A stretch of 64,000 bases of DNA from Heliorestis convoluta. Its GTDB lineage: Bacteria; Bacillota; Desulfitobacteriia; Heliobacteriales; Heliobacteriaceae. Numbering within the stretch: position 1 is the first letter of the stretch; each line of letters opens with the position of its first letter. A program made the translations under genes and the position numbers. Shown here in pieces: positions 53,756 through 62,419 of the stretch. The notes under the pieces were generated by a model. It ran no database searches. It was not told the DNA's origin and saw only the letters and a list, made by a program, of their open reading frames with translations. The stretch spans positions 3,108,001-3,172,000 of the forward strand of contig NZ_CP045875.1 in NCBI RefSeq assembly GCF_009649955.1. Direction: 5' to 3'.

Positions 53756-54490
53756 ATGGTTATTTATCTATATGATGGTTCCTTCGAGGGACTTCTTACT
53801 TCCATTTATGAAGCCTATTATCGTCGTGAGGAACCAGAAGAGATTCACTCGCTTGCGTCTGTCTACACGGCGTCACTTTTTGCATCTTCTGTGACCATTG
53901 AGACAGATCCAGAAAAAGCAGAAAAAGTAGTGCAATCGATTCAGAATAAAATTTCCTCTCAGGCCTTTCGTCATAGTGCCTATGCTTTTCTATCGGAAGC
54001 AAAAGGAGCAGAGCTATTTATCTATCAATATCTTCGTCTCGGTTGGAAAGTCGGTCCTGATGTAGATCGCTATCTTGTCGATCCGGTCTGGACAATTCAT
54101 CAATTGAGCGGCAAAGTGGCTAAAGAGAGACATCGCATGCTAGGCTTATTGCGATTTCGTTTATTACGTGATGATATCTACTATGGACCTATGGAAACAG
54201 ATCACAATATTCTTGGATTGCTAGCGCCACACTTTACAAGACGACTGGCTGATCAGAATTGGATTATTCATGATAAGAAAAGATCGATGGCGGCTCTTTA
54301 TAATCAAAAAGAGTGGATTCTAACAGATCTTAATAGAGAGCAAGTCATCAGTCTTGCGCCGGAAGAAAAAGAGTATCAAGCACTGTGGAAAGATTATTTC
54401 AACAATGTTACTATTACAGAGAGAAAGAATCTGAAACAACAACGAAGTTATATGCCTTTTCGCTACTGGTCTTATTTAATTGAAAAGTAG
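53756..54490 (+). CDS. DUF4130 domain protein (TIGR03915-like, probable DNA metabolism)
   Basis: A 244-residue protein of the DUF4130 family, with VIYLYDGSFEGLLTSIYEAYY at the start and the diagnostic DPVWTIHQLSGKVAKERHRMLGLLRFRLL, YGPMETDHNILGLLAPHFTRRLADQNWIIHDKKRSMAALYN. The family usually sits beside a radical-SAM protein and is thought to take part in DNA modification or repair. Here its partner is instead queC, one base upstream, which suggests a link with a deazaguanine product. The relation is inferred from context; the radical-SAM partner is not in the window. Confidence 0.85.
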   Translation: MVIYLYDGSFEGLLTSIYEAYYRREEPEEIHSLASVYTASLFASSVTIETDPEKAEKVVQSIQNKISSQAFRHSAYAFLSEAKGAELFIYQYLRLGWKVGPDVDRYLVDPVWTIHQLSGKVAKERHRMLGLLRFRLLRDDIYYGPMETDHNILGLLAPHFTRRLADQNWIIHDKKRSMAALYNQKEWILTDLNREQVISLAPEEKEYQALWKDYFNNVTITERKNLKQQRSYMPFRYWSYLIEK

Positions 54491-54541
54491 TATCCTTTCT
54501 TAATTCTTTGACATAAACTTAAAATGGATGCTCTAGAGTTG

Positions 54542-54570
54542 TTGACAGCAAACTATAGAGGTGCTACAAT
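54542..54570 (+). promoter_or_regulatory. Promoter of the lysine riboswitch-lysA transcript
   Basis: TTGACA (54542-54547), 17 bases, TACAAT (54565-54570); transcription would start about 40 bases before the riboswitch. Confidence 0.75.
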
Positions 54571-54614
54571 TTATGTACCAGTAACAACAGCATAGGGTAT
54601 GCCTCATCTCGAAG

Positions 54615-54790
54615 GAGTTGAGGTAGAGGCGCGGTAGTTCAAGAGTAGATTCAAGAAGGTCCAAAGGCATGGACGATGCATTGAATTGAAAGGGTTCAAC
54701 CGCCGAAGCTGAGACGATTGCACAAGTCCCAGCTGGGTCTGCAGTGAATAGCTGCAGGACTGTCACCACGGAGCATTCCCACCTTGATTT
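54615..54790 (+). ncRNA. Lysine riboswitch (L box)
   Basis: Conserved L-box blocks appear in order: GTAGAGGCGCGGTAG, AAGAGTA, GAAAGGG, CCGCCGAAGC, CAGCTGGGTCTGC, AGTGAATAGCTGCAGGACTG and TCACCACGGAGCATTCCCACC. The outer P1 strands close around 54617 and 54785. It lies directly upstream of diaminopimelate decarboxylase, the last step of lysine synthesis, and is followed by a terminator, so lysine should switch transcription off. Confidence 0.93.
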
Positions 54791-54865
54791 TCTAAGGCGC
54801 TCTTATTGTGGTGGAGCACTATCTTACTAGGGAGTAGAGAGGGCATTTTTCGTGTTGACGTAATA

Positions 54866-54895
54866 AGTCGCCGAGAACGCTCGGCGGCTTTTTTG
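54866..54895 (+). terminator. Riboswitch-controlled terminator before lysA
   Basis: AGTCGCCGAG pairs with CTCGGCGGCT, then a T run. It is the OFF-state terminator of the lysine riboswitch expression platform. Confidence 0.88.
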
Positions 54896-54966
54896 TGTAC
54901 TTTTCGAGATATGGGTTACAATGGATCACAACTAGAATGGGCTATACAGATAAGGGGCGAGGAATC

Positions 54967-56280
54967 ATGAAACTTCAAGGTACAGCGATGATTAACGAAA
55001 AAGGGCATTTATCCATAGGTGGATGCGACACTGTTGAATTGGTACAAAAACATGGAAGTCCACTTTATGTAATGGATGAGACTTTTCTTCGTGATAACTG
55101 TCGAGCCTACTATCAGGCTTTTAGTGCATCAGGAAATGGCGAAGTCATCTATGCCTCTAAAGCTTTCATGAACCTGGCCATGTGTCGAGTCATTGAAGAG
55201 GAAGGTCTTGGACTGGATGTTGTATCTGGTGGTGAGCTTTATACGGCTCGCAGAGCAGGCTTCCCCATGGAGAAAGTATACTTTCATGGCAACAACAAGA
55301 CAGACGCAGAACTTCAACAAGCTATAGAATATGGCATTGGCCACATTGTGCTTGACAATCACTATGAGATGGAACGACTTAACAACATTGCTGGGCGAGC
55401 AGGCAGAACGGTGAAGGTGCTTTTGCGCATTACGCCAGGCATTGAATGCCATACCCACGAGTTTATTCGAACAGGTCAAATTGACTCCAAATTTGGCTTT
55501 CCTCTCCCTACAGGTCAAGCCATGGAAGCAATTCAAGCCGTTGTAGAATGTAACAATCTTATCTACGATGGACTTCATTGTCATATTGGCTCTCAGATTT
55601 TCGAACTAGAATCATTCCGCTACGCTGCGGAAGTTATGATGAACTTTATTGAAGAGATTCACCAAAAGACTGGTGCTGTTACTTCCATCTTGAATCTTGG
55701 CGGTGGCTTTGGCATTCGTTACACAGAATCGGACGAACCAGCCGATATTAACGACTATGCAAGAACCGTTCTTGGTGCTGTACAAGGGGAAGCTGAAAAA
55801 AGAGGATTGACCATTCCGAAAGTGGTCGTCGAACCTGGACGCTCCATTGCCGGTCCTACTGGAACGACTTTATACACCATTGGGTCTGTCAAAGAAATTC
55901 ATGGCGTTCGCAAGTATGTCGCTGTAGACGGCGGTATGAACGACAACCCTCGTCCTGCTCTTTACGGCTCCCGCTACGAAGCCATGATTGCCAACAAAGC
56001 AGAGCAAGCAGCTGAAGAAGTTGTTTCAATTACAGGAAAATGTTGTGAATCTGGAGACATGTTAATCTGGGATGTAAGCTTACCAAAAGCAGAAAGTGGC
56101 GATATTCTCGCTGTATCAAGCACAGGTGCTTACAACTACACCATGTCTATGAACTATAATCGCATTGGACGTCCTGCTGTCGTCTTTGTTCGCGATGGAC
56201 AGTCTGCAGTCGTTGTAGAAAGAGAATCCTTAGATGATCTCATTCGCAATGATCGGATTCCACCTTATCTACAAAGATAA
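54967..56280 (+). CDS. lysA: Diaminopimelate decarboxylase
   Basis: A 437-residue PLP enzyme that decarboxylates meso-diaminopimelate to L-lysine. PLP-Lys is in IYASKAFMNLAM (about residue 62), with GLDVVSGGEL, HCHIGSQIFE, LNLGGGFGIRY, VVEPGRSIAGPTG and the active-site CCESGDMLIWD from the second subunit. ATG 54967 follows GGGGCGAGGAA; the upstream frame from 54895 overlaps the riboswitch terminator. Controlled by the lysine riboswitch in its leader. Confidence 0.95.
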   Translation: MKLQGTAMINEKGHLSIGGCDTVELVQKHGSPLYVMDETFLRDNCRAYYQAFSASGNGEVIYASKAFMNLAMCRVIEEEGLGLDVVSGGELYTARRAGFPMEKVYFHGNNKTDAELQQAIEYGIGHIVLDNHYEMERLNNIAGRAGRTVKVLLRITPGIECHTHEFIRTGQIDSKFGFPLPTGQAMEAIQAVVECNNLIYDGLHCHIGSQIFELESFRYAAEVMMNFIEEIHQKTGAVTSILNLGGGFGIRYTESDEPADINDYARTVLGAVQGEAEKRGLTIPKVVVEPGRSIAGPTGTTLYTIGSVKEIHGVRKYVAVDGGMNDNPRPALYGSRYEAMIANKAEQAAEEVVSITGKCCESGDMLIWDVSLPKAESGDILAVSSTGAYNYTMSMNYNRIGRPAVVFVRDGQSAVVVERESLDDLIRNDRIPPYLQR

Positions 56281-56361
56281 GGGTATCGAATGAATATCCT
56301 ATAACCACGGAAGCAATCTTATTAACATACTCGTGAGACTACGTGAAAGGGGTGACGGAAG

Positions 56362-56463
56362 ATGTCAGAAAAATTTTATGAGTTGGCTATGGAACAATTA
56401 AGAAAACAAACAGAGGATCAAGCTACCGAAACCGTCGCTGAAACAGTCGAAGAGAGAGAGTAA
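56362..56463 (+). CDS. 33-residue acidic peptide
   Basis: MSEKFYELAMEQLRKQTED and 14 more residues, ending VEERE: an amphipathic, acidic helix. AAAGGGGTGA is 8 bases before ATG 56362, and a very strong terminator follows 48 bases after the stop. It could be a small last gene of the lysA transcript. No family recognised. Confidence 0.55.
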   Translation: MSEKFYELAMEQLRKQTEDQATETVAETVEERE

Positions 56464-56510
56464 AAGGTTGTCCTAAGCATGGTTATATAGGGCTATCGAT
56501 TATCGAAACT

Positions 56511-56553
56511 AAAATGCGGTACCCAGCTTTTTGAGCTGGTACCGCATTTTTTT
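56511..56553 (+). terminator. Terminator
   Basis: AAAATGCGGTACCCAGCT and AGCTGGTACCGCATTTT form an 18-bp near-perfect stem, with T7 following. Confidence 0.95.
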
Positions 56554-56586
56554 CTTGATCTTCCCTATGGTAAAGTGATATAACAT

Positions 56587-56606
56587 ATATAAGAATATAA
56601 TTATAT
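56587..56606. promoter_or_regulatory. Possible ArsR-type operator upstream of the permease gene
   Basis: ATATAA and TTATAT flank eight AT bases, 60 bases before the permease start. ArsR/SmtB repressors bind such AT-rich imperfect dyads, and an arsR gene lies in this group. AT-richness makes chance matches common. Confidence 0.35.
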
Positions 56607-56666
56607 AATGTTGAGATTGTTCCTTATCTCTATTTTTGGCCATGCTTTTTCAGGAGGTTTTTTCTG

Positions 56667-57836
56667 ATGAAAGAGCGCAACAAATTTCTACTCATGCTCT
56701 TGATTTTTTTGGCTGCCTTTTATATTCCTCTAGATAGTGCCAGAGTACAAGGTGCCTTGATAGAAGCTTTTTATATGTTACAAGATTATGCAAGAGAGCA
56801 TGTCTTAACGTGCTTGATCCCGGCTTTCTTTATAGCCGGTGCCATTGCCATTTTCGTATCTCAAGCAGCGGTGCTCAAGTATTTTGGTGCTGCTGCCAAT
56901 AAAGTTTTATCTTATGCTGTAGCATCTGTCTCAGGTACTATCTTGGCCGTCTGTTCTTGCACCGTCTTGCCACTTTTTGCTGGCATCTATATGCGTGGCG
57001 CAGGTATTGGACCAGCAACGGCTTTCTTGTTCTCGGGACCGGCCATTAATGTGCTCGCTATTATACTAACAGCAAAAGTGTTAGGTTGGGAATTAGGTGT
57101 TGCTCGAGCCATTGGAGCGATTGTTTTTTCCATTGTTATTGGTCTTCTGATGCACCTTATCTTTTTGAAAGAGGAAAAAGAAAAAGAAGTTGCTTCCTTC
57201 CATATACCTGCAGAAGAAGATCGACGGAGCCTCTGGCAATATATCGTCTACTTTGGTACTATGATTTTACTCTTAATTACAGCTTCTTGGGGAAGACCAC
57301 CGGAAGATGGAGGTTTTTTCTACTTTGTCTATACCATAAAATGGCCTCTTACTGTCTCATTGTTGATTCTATTGGCTATACTGTTGAAACGCTGGTTTAC
57401 CCAAGAAGAACGAAAAGAGTGGGTGGGATCAACTTGGTCGTTTACCAAACAGATCTTCCCGTTGCTCTTAATCGGTGTTCTCGTTGCAGGCTTTCTCATG
57501 GGCCGACCTGGCACAGATAGTGGTATCATACCTGCAGAATACGTGAGTGCTCTTGTAGGTGGCAACTCTCTCAGTGCCAACTTCTTGGCTGCTTTTCTTG
57601 GTGCTTTTATGTACTTTGCCACACTGACAGAAGTGCCTATCTTACAAGGTCTCCTAGGAAGCGGCATGGGCAAAGGTCCCGCTTTGGCGTTGCTCTTAGC
57701 AGGTCCCTCTTTAAGCTTGCCAAACGTCATCGTTATTCATCAGATCATGGGTTTTAAGAAAACAGCCGTCTATGTAGTTTTGGTTGTAACGATGGCGACA
57801 ATCAGTGGATTTATCTTCGGTACTTTTTGGGGATAA
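56667..57836 (+). CDS. Permease of the ArsP/YraQ (UPF0718, DUF318) family
   Basis: A 389-residue membrane protein with about ten helices. The diagnostic Cys-Ser-Cys helix is present as AVCSCTVLPLFAGIYMRGAGIGPATAFLFSGPAINVLAI (about residues 90-128), and a second related half ends ALLLAGPSLSLPNVIV. ArsP members export trivalent organoarsenicals, others have unknown substrates. The genes for a thioredoxin-like protein and an ArsR-type repressor nearby favour efflux of arsenical, metal or thiol-reactive compounds. CAGGAGG precedes the ATG. Confidence 0.85.
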   Translation: MKERNKFLLMLLIFLAAFYIPLDSARVQGALIEAFYMLQDYAREHVLTCLIPAFFIAGAIAIFVSQAAVLKYFGAAANKVLSYAVASVSGTILAVCSCTVLPLFAGIYMRGAGIGPATAFLFSGPAINVLAIILTAKVLGWELGVARAIGAIVFSIVIGLLMHLIFLKEEKEKEVASFHIPAEEDRRSLWQYIVYFGTMILLLITASWGRPPEDGGFFYFVYTIKWPLTVSLLILLAILLKRWFTQEERKEWVGSTWSFTKQIFPLLLIGVLVAGFLMGRPGTDSGIIPAEYVSALVGGNSLSANFLAAFLGAFMYFATLTEVPILQGLLGSGMGKGPALALLLAGPSLSLPNVIVIHQIMGFKKTAVYVVLVVTMATISGFIFGTFWG

Positions 57837-57872
57837 CGCTATAAGACAGAAAAAGTGAAAGGAAGATATTCT

Positions 57873-58103
57873 ATGGATATTAAAGTTCTCGGAACGGGCT
57901 GTCCAAAATGTAACCAGCTAGAAGAAAGAGTAAAAAAAGTTGTTCAAGAGCTAGGTCAAAAGGCTACCGTATCCAAAGTAGGCGATATCAAAGAGATTAT
58001 GTCTTATGGTGTAATGATGACACCCGCTTTGGTTGTGGACGGAGAGGTAAAGTTCTCTGGAAAGCTGCCTTCGGAAGAGGAAATCAAAAACCTTTTTGCA
58101 TAA
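57873..58103 (+). CDS. Small redox-active thioredoxin-like protein
   Basis: A 76-residue protein of the TM0996/MTH895 family: MDIKVLGTGCPKCNQLEERV holds the CxxC (Cys 10 and 13), and the cis-Pro region is MMTPALVVDGEVKFSGKLP. It is commonly encoded directly after DUF318 permeases, where it may reduce or carry the substrate. ATG 57873 follows GAAAGGAAG; the gene ends with its own terminator. Confidence 0.9.
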   Translation: MDIKVLGTGCPKCNQLEERVKKVVQELGQKATVSKVGDIKEIMSYGVMMTPALVVDGEVKFSGKLPSEEEIKNLFA

Positions 58104-58110
58104 GCGAGCA

Positions 58111-58147
58111 AAGGCCTTCCGGCATTGAACTGTGGAAGGCCTTTTCC
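58111..58147 (+). terminator. Terminator of the permease-thioredoxin operon
   Basis: AAGGCCTTCC and GGAAGGCCTT with TTTCC after it. Confidence 0.88.
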
Positions 58148-58158
58148 TGTTAACCCCC

Positions 58159-58624
58159 CATGCCCGGTCGGGCACAACCATTTGATGAAAATCAGCTTTT
58201 TCTGATTACGTTGGGGTTACTTTGTGCAGGGGCCTGGTCATCACGCTTTCCTCCGCTCTGGACTGGTCCCACGCTGTTACCGCCAGCAAGCTGGCGACAG
58301 CTGAGGTCCCAAGTCCCGCTGCGGAAAGCGTGATGCCCAGGCCCAGAGGGCTTTTTACTGATTGTTACTTTCCGTTGACATTGCTTTGCGTAACGTCCTG
58401 CTATGTTTACACAGCTGCCTATTGTATTTGCAATAGGCCCAAACTCAGTCACAACCAGCAAAATGTACCTGGGTCAGGCGTTATGAATTCCTGGAGAGAG
58501 GACTTCAGACCTCAGCCATCGGCAGCTTGCTGCCGTTCATGGCGTGGGATGAGTCCGTTCGGAAGGAAATCATAACGCCTGACCCACCACAAATTATCTA
58601 TTTTCGTCTTAACCAGCCATGCCC
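58159..58624 (-). repeat. Paired-hairpin dispersed repeat, copy E
   Basis: A 466-bp inverted copy with both GGGCATG ends (CATGCCC on +). Hairpin 2 is 58230-58344 and hairpin 1 is 58471-58585, each 115 bases as in copies B and C. The flanks GGGGGGTTAACAGG and GGCTGGTTAAGAC (element strand) share a GGTTAA just outside the GGGCATG on both sides. It sits between the permease-thioredoxin operon and the arsR gene. Confidence 0.93.
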
Positions 58625-58667
58625 GACTAAGACGTACTGTTATCACTGAAGGAGGATAGACTACAGC

Positions 58668-59012
58668 ATGATTGAAACGAAACAACAAGAAGATCTCTCT
58701 TTCTGGGTCGAACTCTTCAAAGTACTAAGCGACAAAAGTCGATTAACCATTTTAGCTTTGCTCATGAACAAGCCCCTTTGCGTTTGCGAAATTGTCAACT
58801 ATCTAGGCATGACCCAACCAGCCGTCTCACAACACCTGCGTCGCTTGAAAGCTGTTGATTTAGTGAAAGAACGCAAAGAAGGACAATGGGTTGTCTACCG
58901 AGCCCATCAGGAAAAAATTGCTTGTCTTCAACAAGCCTATGGAAGACTTTTTCAATTTGGAGCAAAGGAAATTGAAAAAGTAGAAATGTTAAGACCGCTA
59001 TCAACAGAATAA
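58668..59012 (+). CDS. ArsR/SmtB family transcriptional repressor
   Basis: A 114-residue winged-helix regulator. The DNA-recognition helix is GMTQPAVSQHLRRLKAVDLVKERKEG, and the metal site CVCEIV (about residues 38-43) matches the As(III)/Sb(III)-sensing CVC(D/E)L of ArsR. It likely represses the nearby permease-thioredoxin genes in the absence of arsenite or a similar thiophilic compound. AAGGAGG precedes the ATG. Its separation from these genes by repeat copy E suggests insertion into a once continuous group. Confidence 0.9.
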   Translation: MIETKQQEDLSFWVELFKVLSDKSRLTILALLMNKPLCVCEIVNYLGMTQPAVSQHLRRLKAVDLVKERKEGQWVVYRAHQEKIACLQQAYGRLFQFGAKEIEKVEMLRPLSTE

Positions 59013-59095
59013 GTTAAGGAACCTTTCTTCACGATGGGGAAGAAAGCATGGTATAATATTTAGAATTAACGATAAAGCAAGAGGTGGGTCGGAGC

Positions 59096-61750
59096 TTGGA
59101 GATTATTCTTACCCACAATAATACGGATTTTGATGGCATTGCTTCGGCTTATGGAGCACACAAATTGTACCCAAGAGCTGTTCCTGTCTTACCGAGCAAG
59201 CTTGGGGCGAATGTACAAGAATTTATGGCTCTGCACAAAGATACATTGGGCTTCAAAAGCGTCAAGAAAATCAATCCGCAAAAAGTGAAAAGAATTATTC
59301 TGGTGGATACGAAGTCGCCCAATCGTGTCGGTCCTTTGGGCAAGCTTTTACGGGATCCTCGAGTAGATGTGCATATTTTCGATCATCATCCTCCAGGGGA
59401 AGACGATGCTGTAGGCTCCTACATCAATCAAGACAATGTAGGCGCTGTTACAACGCTGATTGTAGAAGAAATGCAGAAACGAAAGGTAAAGCTTACTTCT
59501 TTCGATGCGACTTTACTCGCTTTAGGTATTTATGAAGATACAGGCAGCCTTATGTTTTCTACGACGACAGCCCGCGATGCAGCAGCGATTGCCTATTTGT
59601 TGCAGCAAGGAGCCAACTTAGCTGTTGTTAGCGAATTTATCGATCGACCGCTTTCGGTAGAACAAAGAATGCTCTTTCACATGATCATGAAAAATGCAGA
59701 AGTGCATATGATTCAAGGTCTGAAGATTGTTATAACCCAGGCGACGGTAAAAGAGTATATTGAAGGGCTAAGCTTGCTCGTCTATAAACTTAGTGAAAAT
59801 GAAAGTCCCGATGTTATTTTTGCTGTTGTCAAAATGGACGATCGCGTTGTTGTTGTAGGCCGTAGCCGAATTGAGCATGTGAAAGTGAACAAACTGCTGC
59901 TCCCTTTAGGTGGAGGCGGTCACGGCGCTGCAGCTGCTGCTACCATAAAAGGTGCCATTCCAGAAGAGATTGTACCGATCTTACTGGAGCGACTCTATGA
60001 GACCATAGAACCCCAAAAAGGGGCTCGAGAGATCATGTCATCGCCTGTCAAATCGGTGACCTCGAATACGACGATTGAAGAAGCAGGAAAAGTATTGCTT
60101 CGTTATGGTCATACAGGCATGCCCATCGTAGATGGTGATAAATTGGTCGGTGTTATCAGTCGCCGCGATCTAGACAAAGCTTTTTTTCATGGCCTTCGTC
60201 ATGCACCTGTTAAAGGCTTTATGTCTCGTAACGTTATCACCATCGGTCCAGAGAGCTCAATACGAGAAATTCAACGGTTGATGATTGAACAAGACATTGG
60301 ACGCCTGCCAGTCTTAGAAAAAGGAAAGCTCATCGGAATTGTATCGCGTACAGATGTACTGCGTACGTTACACGGAGACGATACACCTCGGATCTATCGC
60401 ACCAACTTTCCTTCTTTATCTCCAGAAGAGCCTAAAATGCTTCTTGACGACAATCGGCTCGATATTTTACTGGAAGAACGTTTGCCAGAAAAGATTCTTC
60501 ATCTTTTCCACAACATTGGTCAACTGGCTGACGAAGCAAACGTAAAAGTCTATGTAGTAGGTGGCTTTGTACGTGATCTCTTGCTGGGAGTAGAAAACCT
60601 TGATATAGACCTTGTGGTAGAAGGCGATGGCATTGCTTTTTCTACAAGGTTGGCTCGCTTTTTACGAGCTCGATTGCGTGTTCATGAGAAGTTCGGAACA
60701 GCCATGCTTGTCTGGGATGATCAGAAAATCGATGTAGCTACTGCACGTAGAGAATTTTACCAACATCCTGCGGCGCTTCCTCAGGTAGAAGCATCGAATT
60801 TGCGGCAAGATCTCTATCGTCGTGATTTTACCATTAATGCCTTGGCGATACAGCTGAATTTACCTGCTTTTGGCTATCTCGTTGACTTTTTCTCAGGTCG
60901 AAGAGATTTAGAACAAGGCTTAATTCGTGTCCTATATAACCTAAGCTTTGTTGAAGATCCAACTCGAATTATCAGAGCCATACGGTTTGAACAACGTTAT
61001 GGCTTTATGATGGAAGCAGAGACTTTAGAATTTGCCCATGAAGCGATTTCACGGAAAATGATCGGAGAAGTTTCTTTTGAGCGCATGTTTGACGAGTTGT
61101 TGTTGATTTTGCAGGAAAAAAATCCTGTACCAGCCTTGTGTAGAGTTACAGAGTTCGGTATTTGGGAATTTTTTCTGCCCGATCTCCAGTGGAGCGATGG
61201 GCTTGAAAGCGAACTAGCCAATGTTACCACCCTTCAGCATCTCTTAAAAGAGCAGCAATGGTGGGATAGCAAGAGTCAGTGGATTTCTTACTTTTTGGTT
61301 CTTACCAAACACCTCAAGCCTGACGGAATAGAAGTAGCTCTTCAACGGTATCCTCTCAAGCTTTGGATTCGTGAAGCCATTGTAACAATATCAGAAGAAG
61401 GCTTTCGAGTTGCGCAAGAGCTAGATAAATGGTTAAAAGGCGGAAAAAACAGTGAACTAGATGAGATACTACAAGGCTGGTCTGTAGAAGCCTTTCTTTC
61501 CCTGCGAGCAACCTATCCCGTTCAAGAGACTATCCTCCTTTTGGAAGCGTGGCAGGCAATCCGAAAAACGAGTATTTCTATTACAGGCAATGATATTAAA
61601 GCCTTGGGCATTAAGCCTGGTCCAATTTACGGAGAGATTATGAATAGGCTTCGTGTAGAAAGATTGGATGGAACTGTGCAAAGTTCTGAAGAAGAACGAC
61701 AACGGTTACGGGAGATCTTGATTGAACTGGGTTATGGAAGTAAAGACTAG
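59096..61750 (+). CDS. tRNA nucleotidyltransferase fused to DHH phosphoesterase and CBS domains
   Basis: A three-part protein of 884 residues. Residues 1-300: DHH/DHHA1 phosphoesterase (THNNTDFDGIASA, DTKSPNR, FDHHPPGE, GGGGHGAAAAA). Residues about 305-430: two CBS domains (IMSSPVKSVTS, FMSRNVITIGP). Residues about 480-884: class II poly(A)polymerase/CCA-adding head and tail (VVGGFVRDLLLG, LDIDLVVEGDG, RRDFTINALAI, IIRAIRFEQRYGF). In lineages with this fusion it adds A or CCA to tRNA 3' ends; the DHH part may have a separate nanoRNase or c-di-AMP role. TTG 59096 is better spaced from GAGGTG than GTG 59084. Confidence 0.88.
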   Translation: MEIILTHNNTDFDGIASAYGAHKLYPRAVPVLPSKLGANVQEFMALHKDTLGFKSVKKINPQKVKRIILVDTKSPNRVGPLGKLLRDPRVDVHIFDHHPPGEDDAVGSYINQDNVGAVTTLIVEEMQKRKVKLTSFDATLLALGIYEDTGSLMFSTTTARDAAAIAYLLQQGANLAVVSEFIDRPLSVEQRMLFHMIMKNAEVHMIQGLKIVITQATVKEYIEGLSLLVYKLSENESPDVIFAVVKMDDRVVVVGRSRIEHVKVNKLLLPLGGGGHGAAAAATIKGAIPEEIVPILLERLYETIEPQKGAREIMSSPVKSVTSNTTIEEAGKVLLRYGHTGMPIVDGDKLVGVISRRDLDKAFFHGLRHAPVKGFMSRNVITIGPESSIREIQRLMIEQDIGRLPVLEKGKLIGIVSRTDVLRTLHGDDTPRIYRTNFPSLSPEEPKMLLDDNRLDILLEERLPEKILHLFHNIGQLADEANVKVYVVGGFVRDLLLGVENLDIDLVVEGDGIAFSTRLARFLRARLRVHEKFGTAMLVWDDQKIDVATARREFYQHPAALPQVEASNLRQDLYRRDFTINALAIQLNLPAFGYLVDFFSGRRDLEQGLIRVLYNLSFVEDPTRIIRAIRFEQRYGFMMEAETLEFAHEAISRKMIGEVSFERMFDELLLILQEKNPVPALCRVTEFGIWEFFLPDLQWSDGLESELANVTTLQHLLKEQQWWDSKSQWISYFLVLTKHLKPDGIEVALQRYPLKLWIREAIVTISEEGFRVAQELDKWLKGGKNSELDEILQGWSVEAFLSLRATYPVQETILLLEAWQAIRKTSISITGNDIKALGIKPGPIYGEIMNRLRVERLDGTVQSSEEERQRLREILIELGYGSKD

Positions 61751-61759
61751 GAGGAAAAA

Positions 61760-62392
61760 ATGCTTGATTTATCCTTGGCTTCTCTGGCGGCGAAAGCGCC
61801 GGCCATACTGTTGGGCTTAGCCCTTCACGAGTACGCCCATGCCAAGGCCGCTACGATGCTTGGGGATCCCACGCCGGAACAGGAAGGTCGCTTAACGATT
61901 AACCCTTTGCCGCACCTTGATGTCATTGGCACCTTGATGCTGATCATTGCGCCGATTGGATGGGCCAAACCTGTCAATGTAAATCCTTACAACTTTCGGG
62001 GCGACCCAAAACGTGGCATGATGTATGTTTCCTTAGCGGGACCGGCCATGAACATCTTTTTAGCCCTTATATCGATGATTTTGCTTGTTGGTTTTTACAG
62101 ACAGCCGGAACTTCATAGCGTCTTACAATGGATGATTATTGTAAATATCTCTTTGGCTGTCTTTAATATGCTCCCCATTCCACCACTGGATGGTTCGAAA
62201 GTACTAGCAGGATTGTTACCGTACCGACATCTAGGCTGGATGAGTAAGGTAGAACAATACGGTCCCCTCATTCTTATTGTAGCTGTTGTTACAGGCATTG
62301 CACAAATGATCATTCGACCTCTTTGGATACTCGTCCACGATGGCTTTATCTATCCCATAGGTCGATTTATAGGATCTTTTATATTTTTTTGA
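61760..62392 (+). CDS. Site-2 type membrane metalloprotease (M50)
   Basis: A 210-residue polytopic protease with the zinc motif LHEYAHAKAA (HExxH at about residues 22-26) in its first helix, and the second ligand motif NMLPIPPLDGSKVL (NPxDG type) near residue 140. It would cut membrane-embedded substrates; this short form without a PDZ domain is common next to trpS and scpA in Bacillota. GGAGGAAAA precedes the ATG and the gene begins nine bases after the tRNA nucleotidyltransferase. Confidence 0.9.
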   Translation: MLDLSLASLAAKAPAILLGLALHEYAHAKAATMLGDPTPEQEGRLTINPLPHLDVIGTLMLIIAPIGWAKPVNVNPYNFRGDPKRGMMYVSLAGPAMNIFLALISMILLVGFYRQPELHSVLQWMIIVNISLAVFNMLPIPPLDGSKVLAGLLPYRHLGWMSKVEQYGPLILIVAVVTGIAQMIIRPLWILVHDGFIYPIGRFIGSFIFF

Positions 62393-62419
62393 TATCGCTT
62401 TTTAGGAGGAACCAAAACG

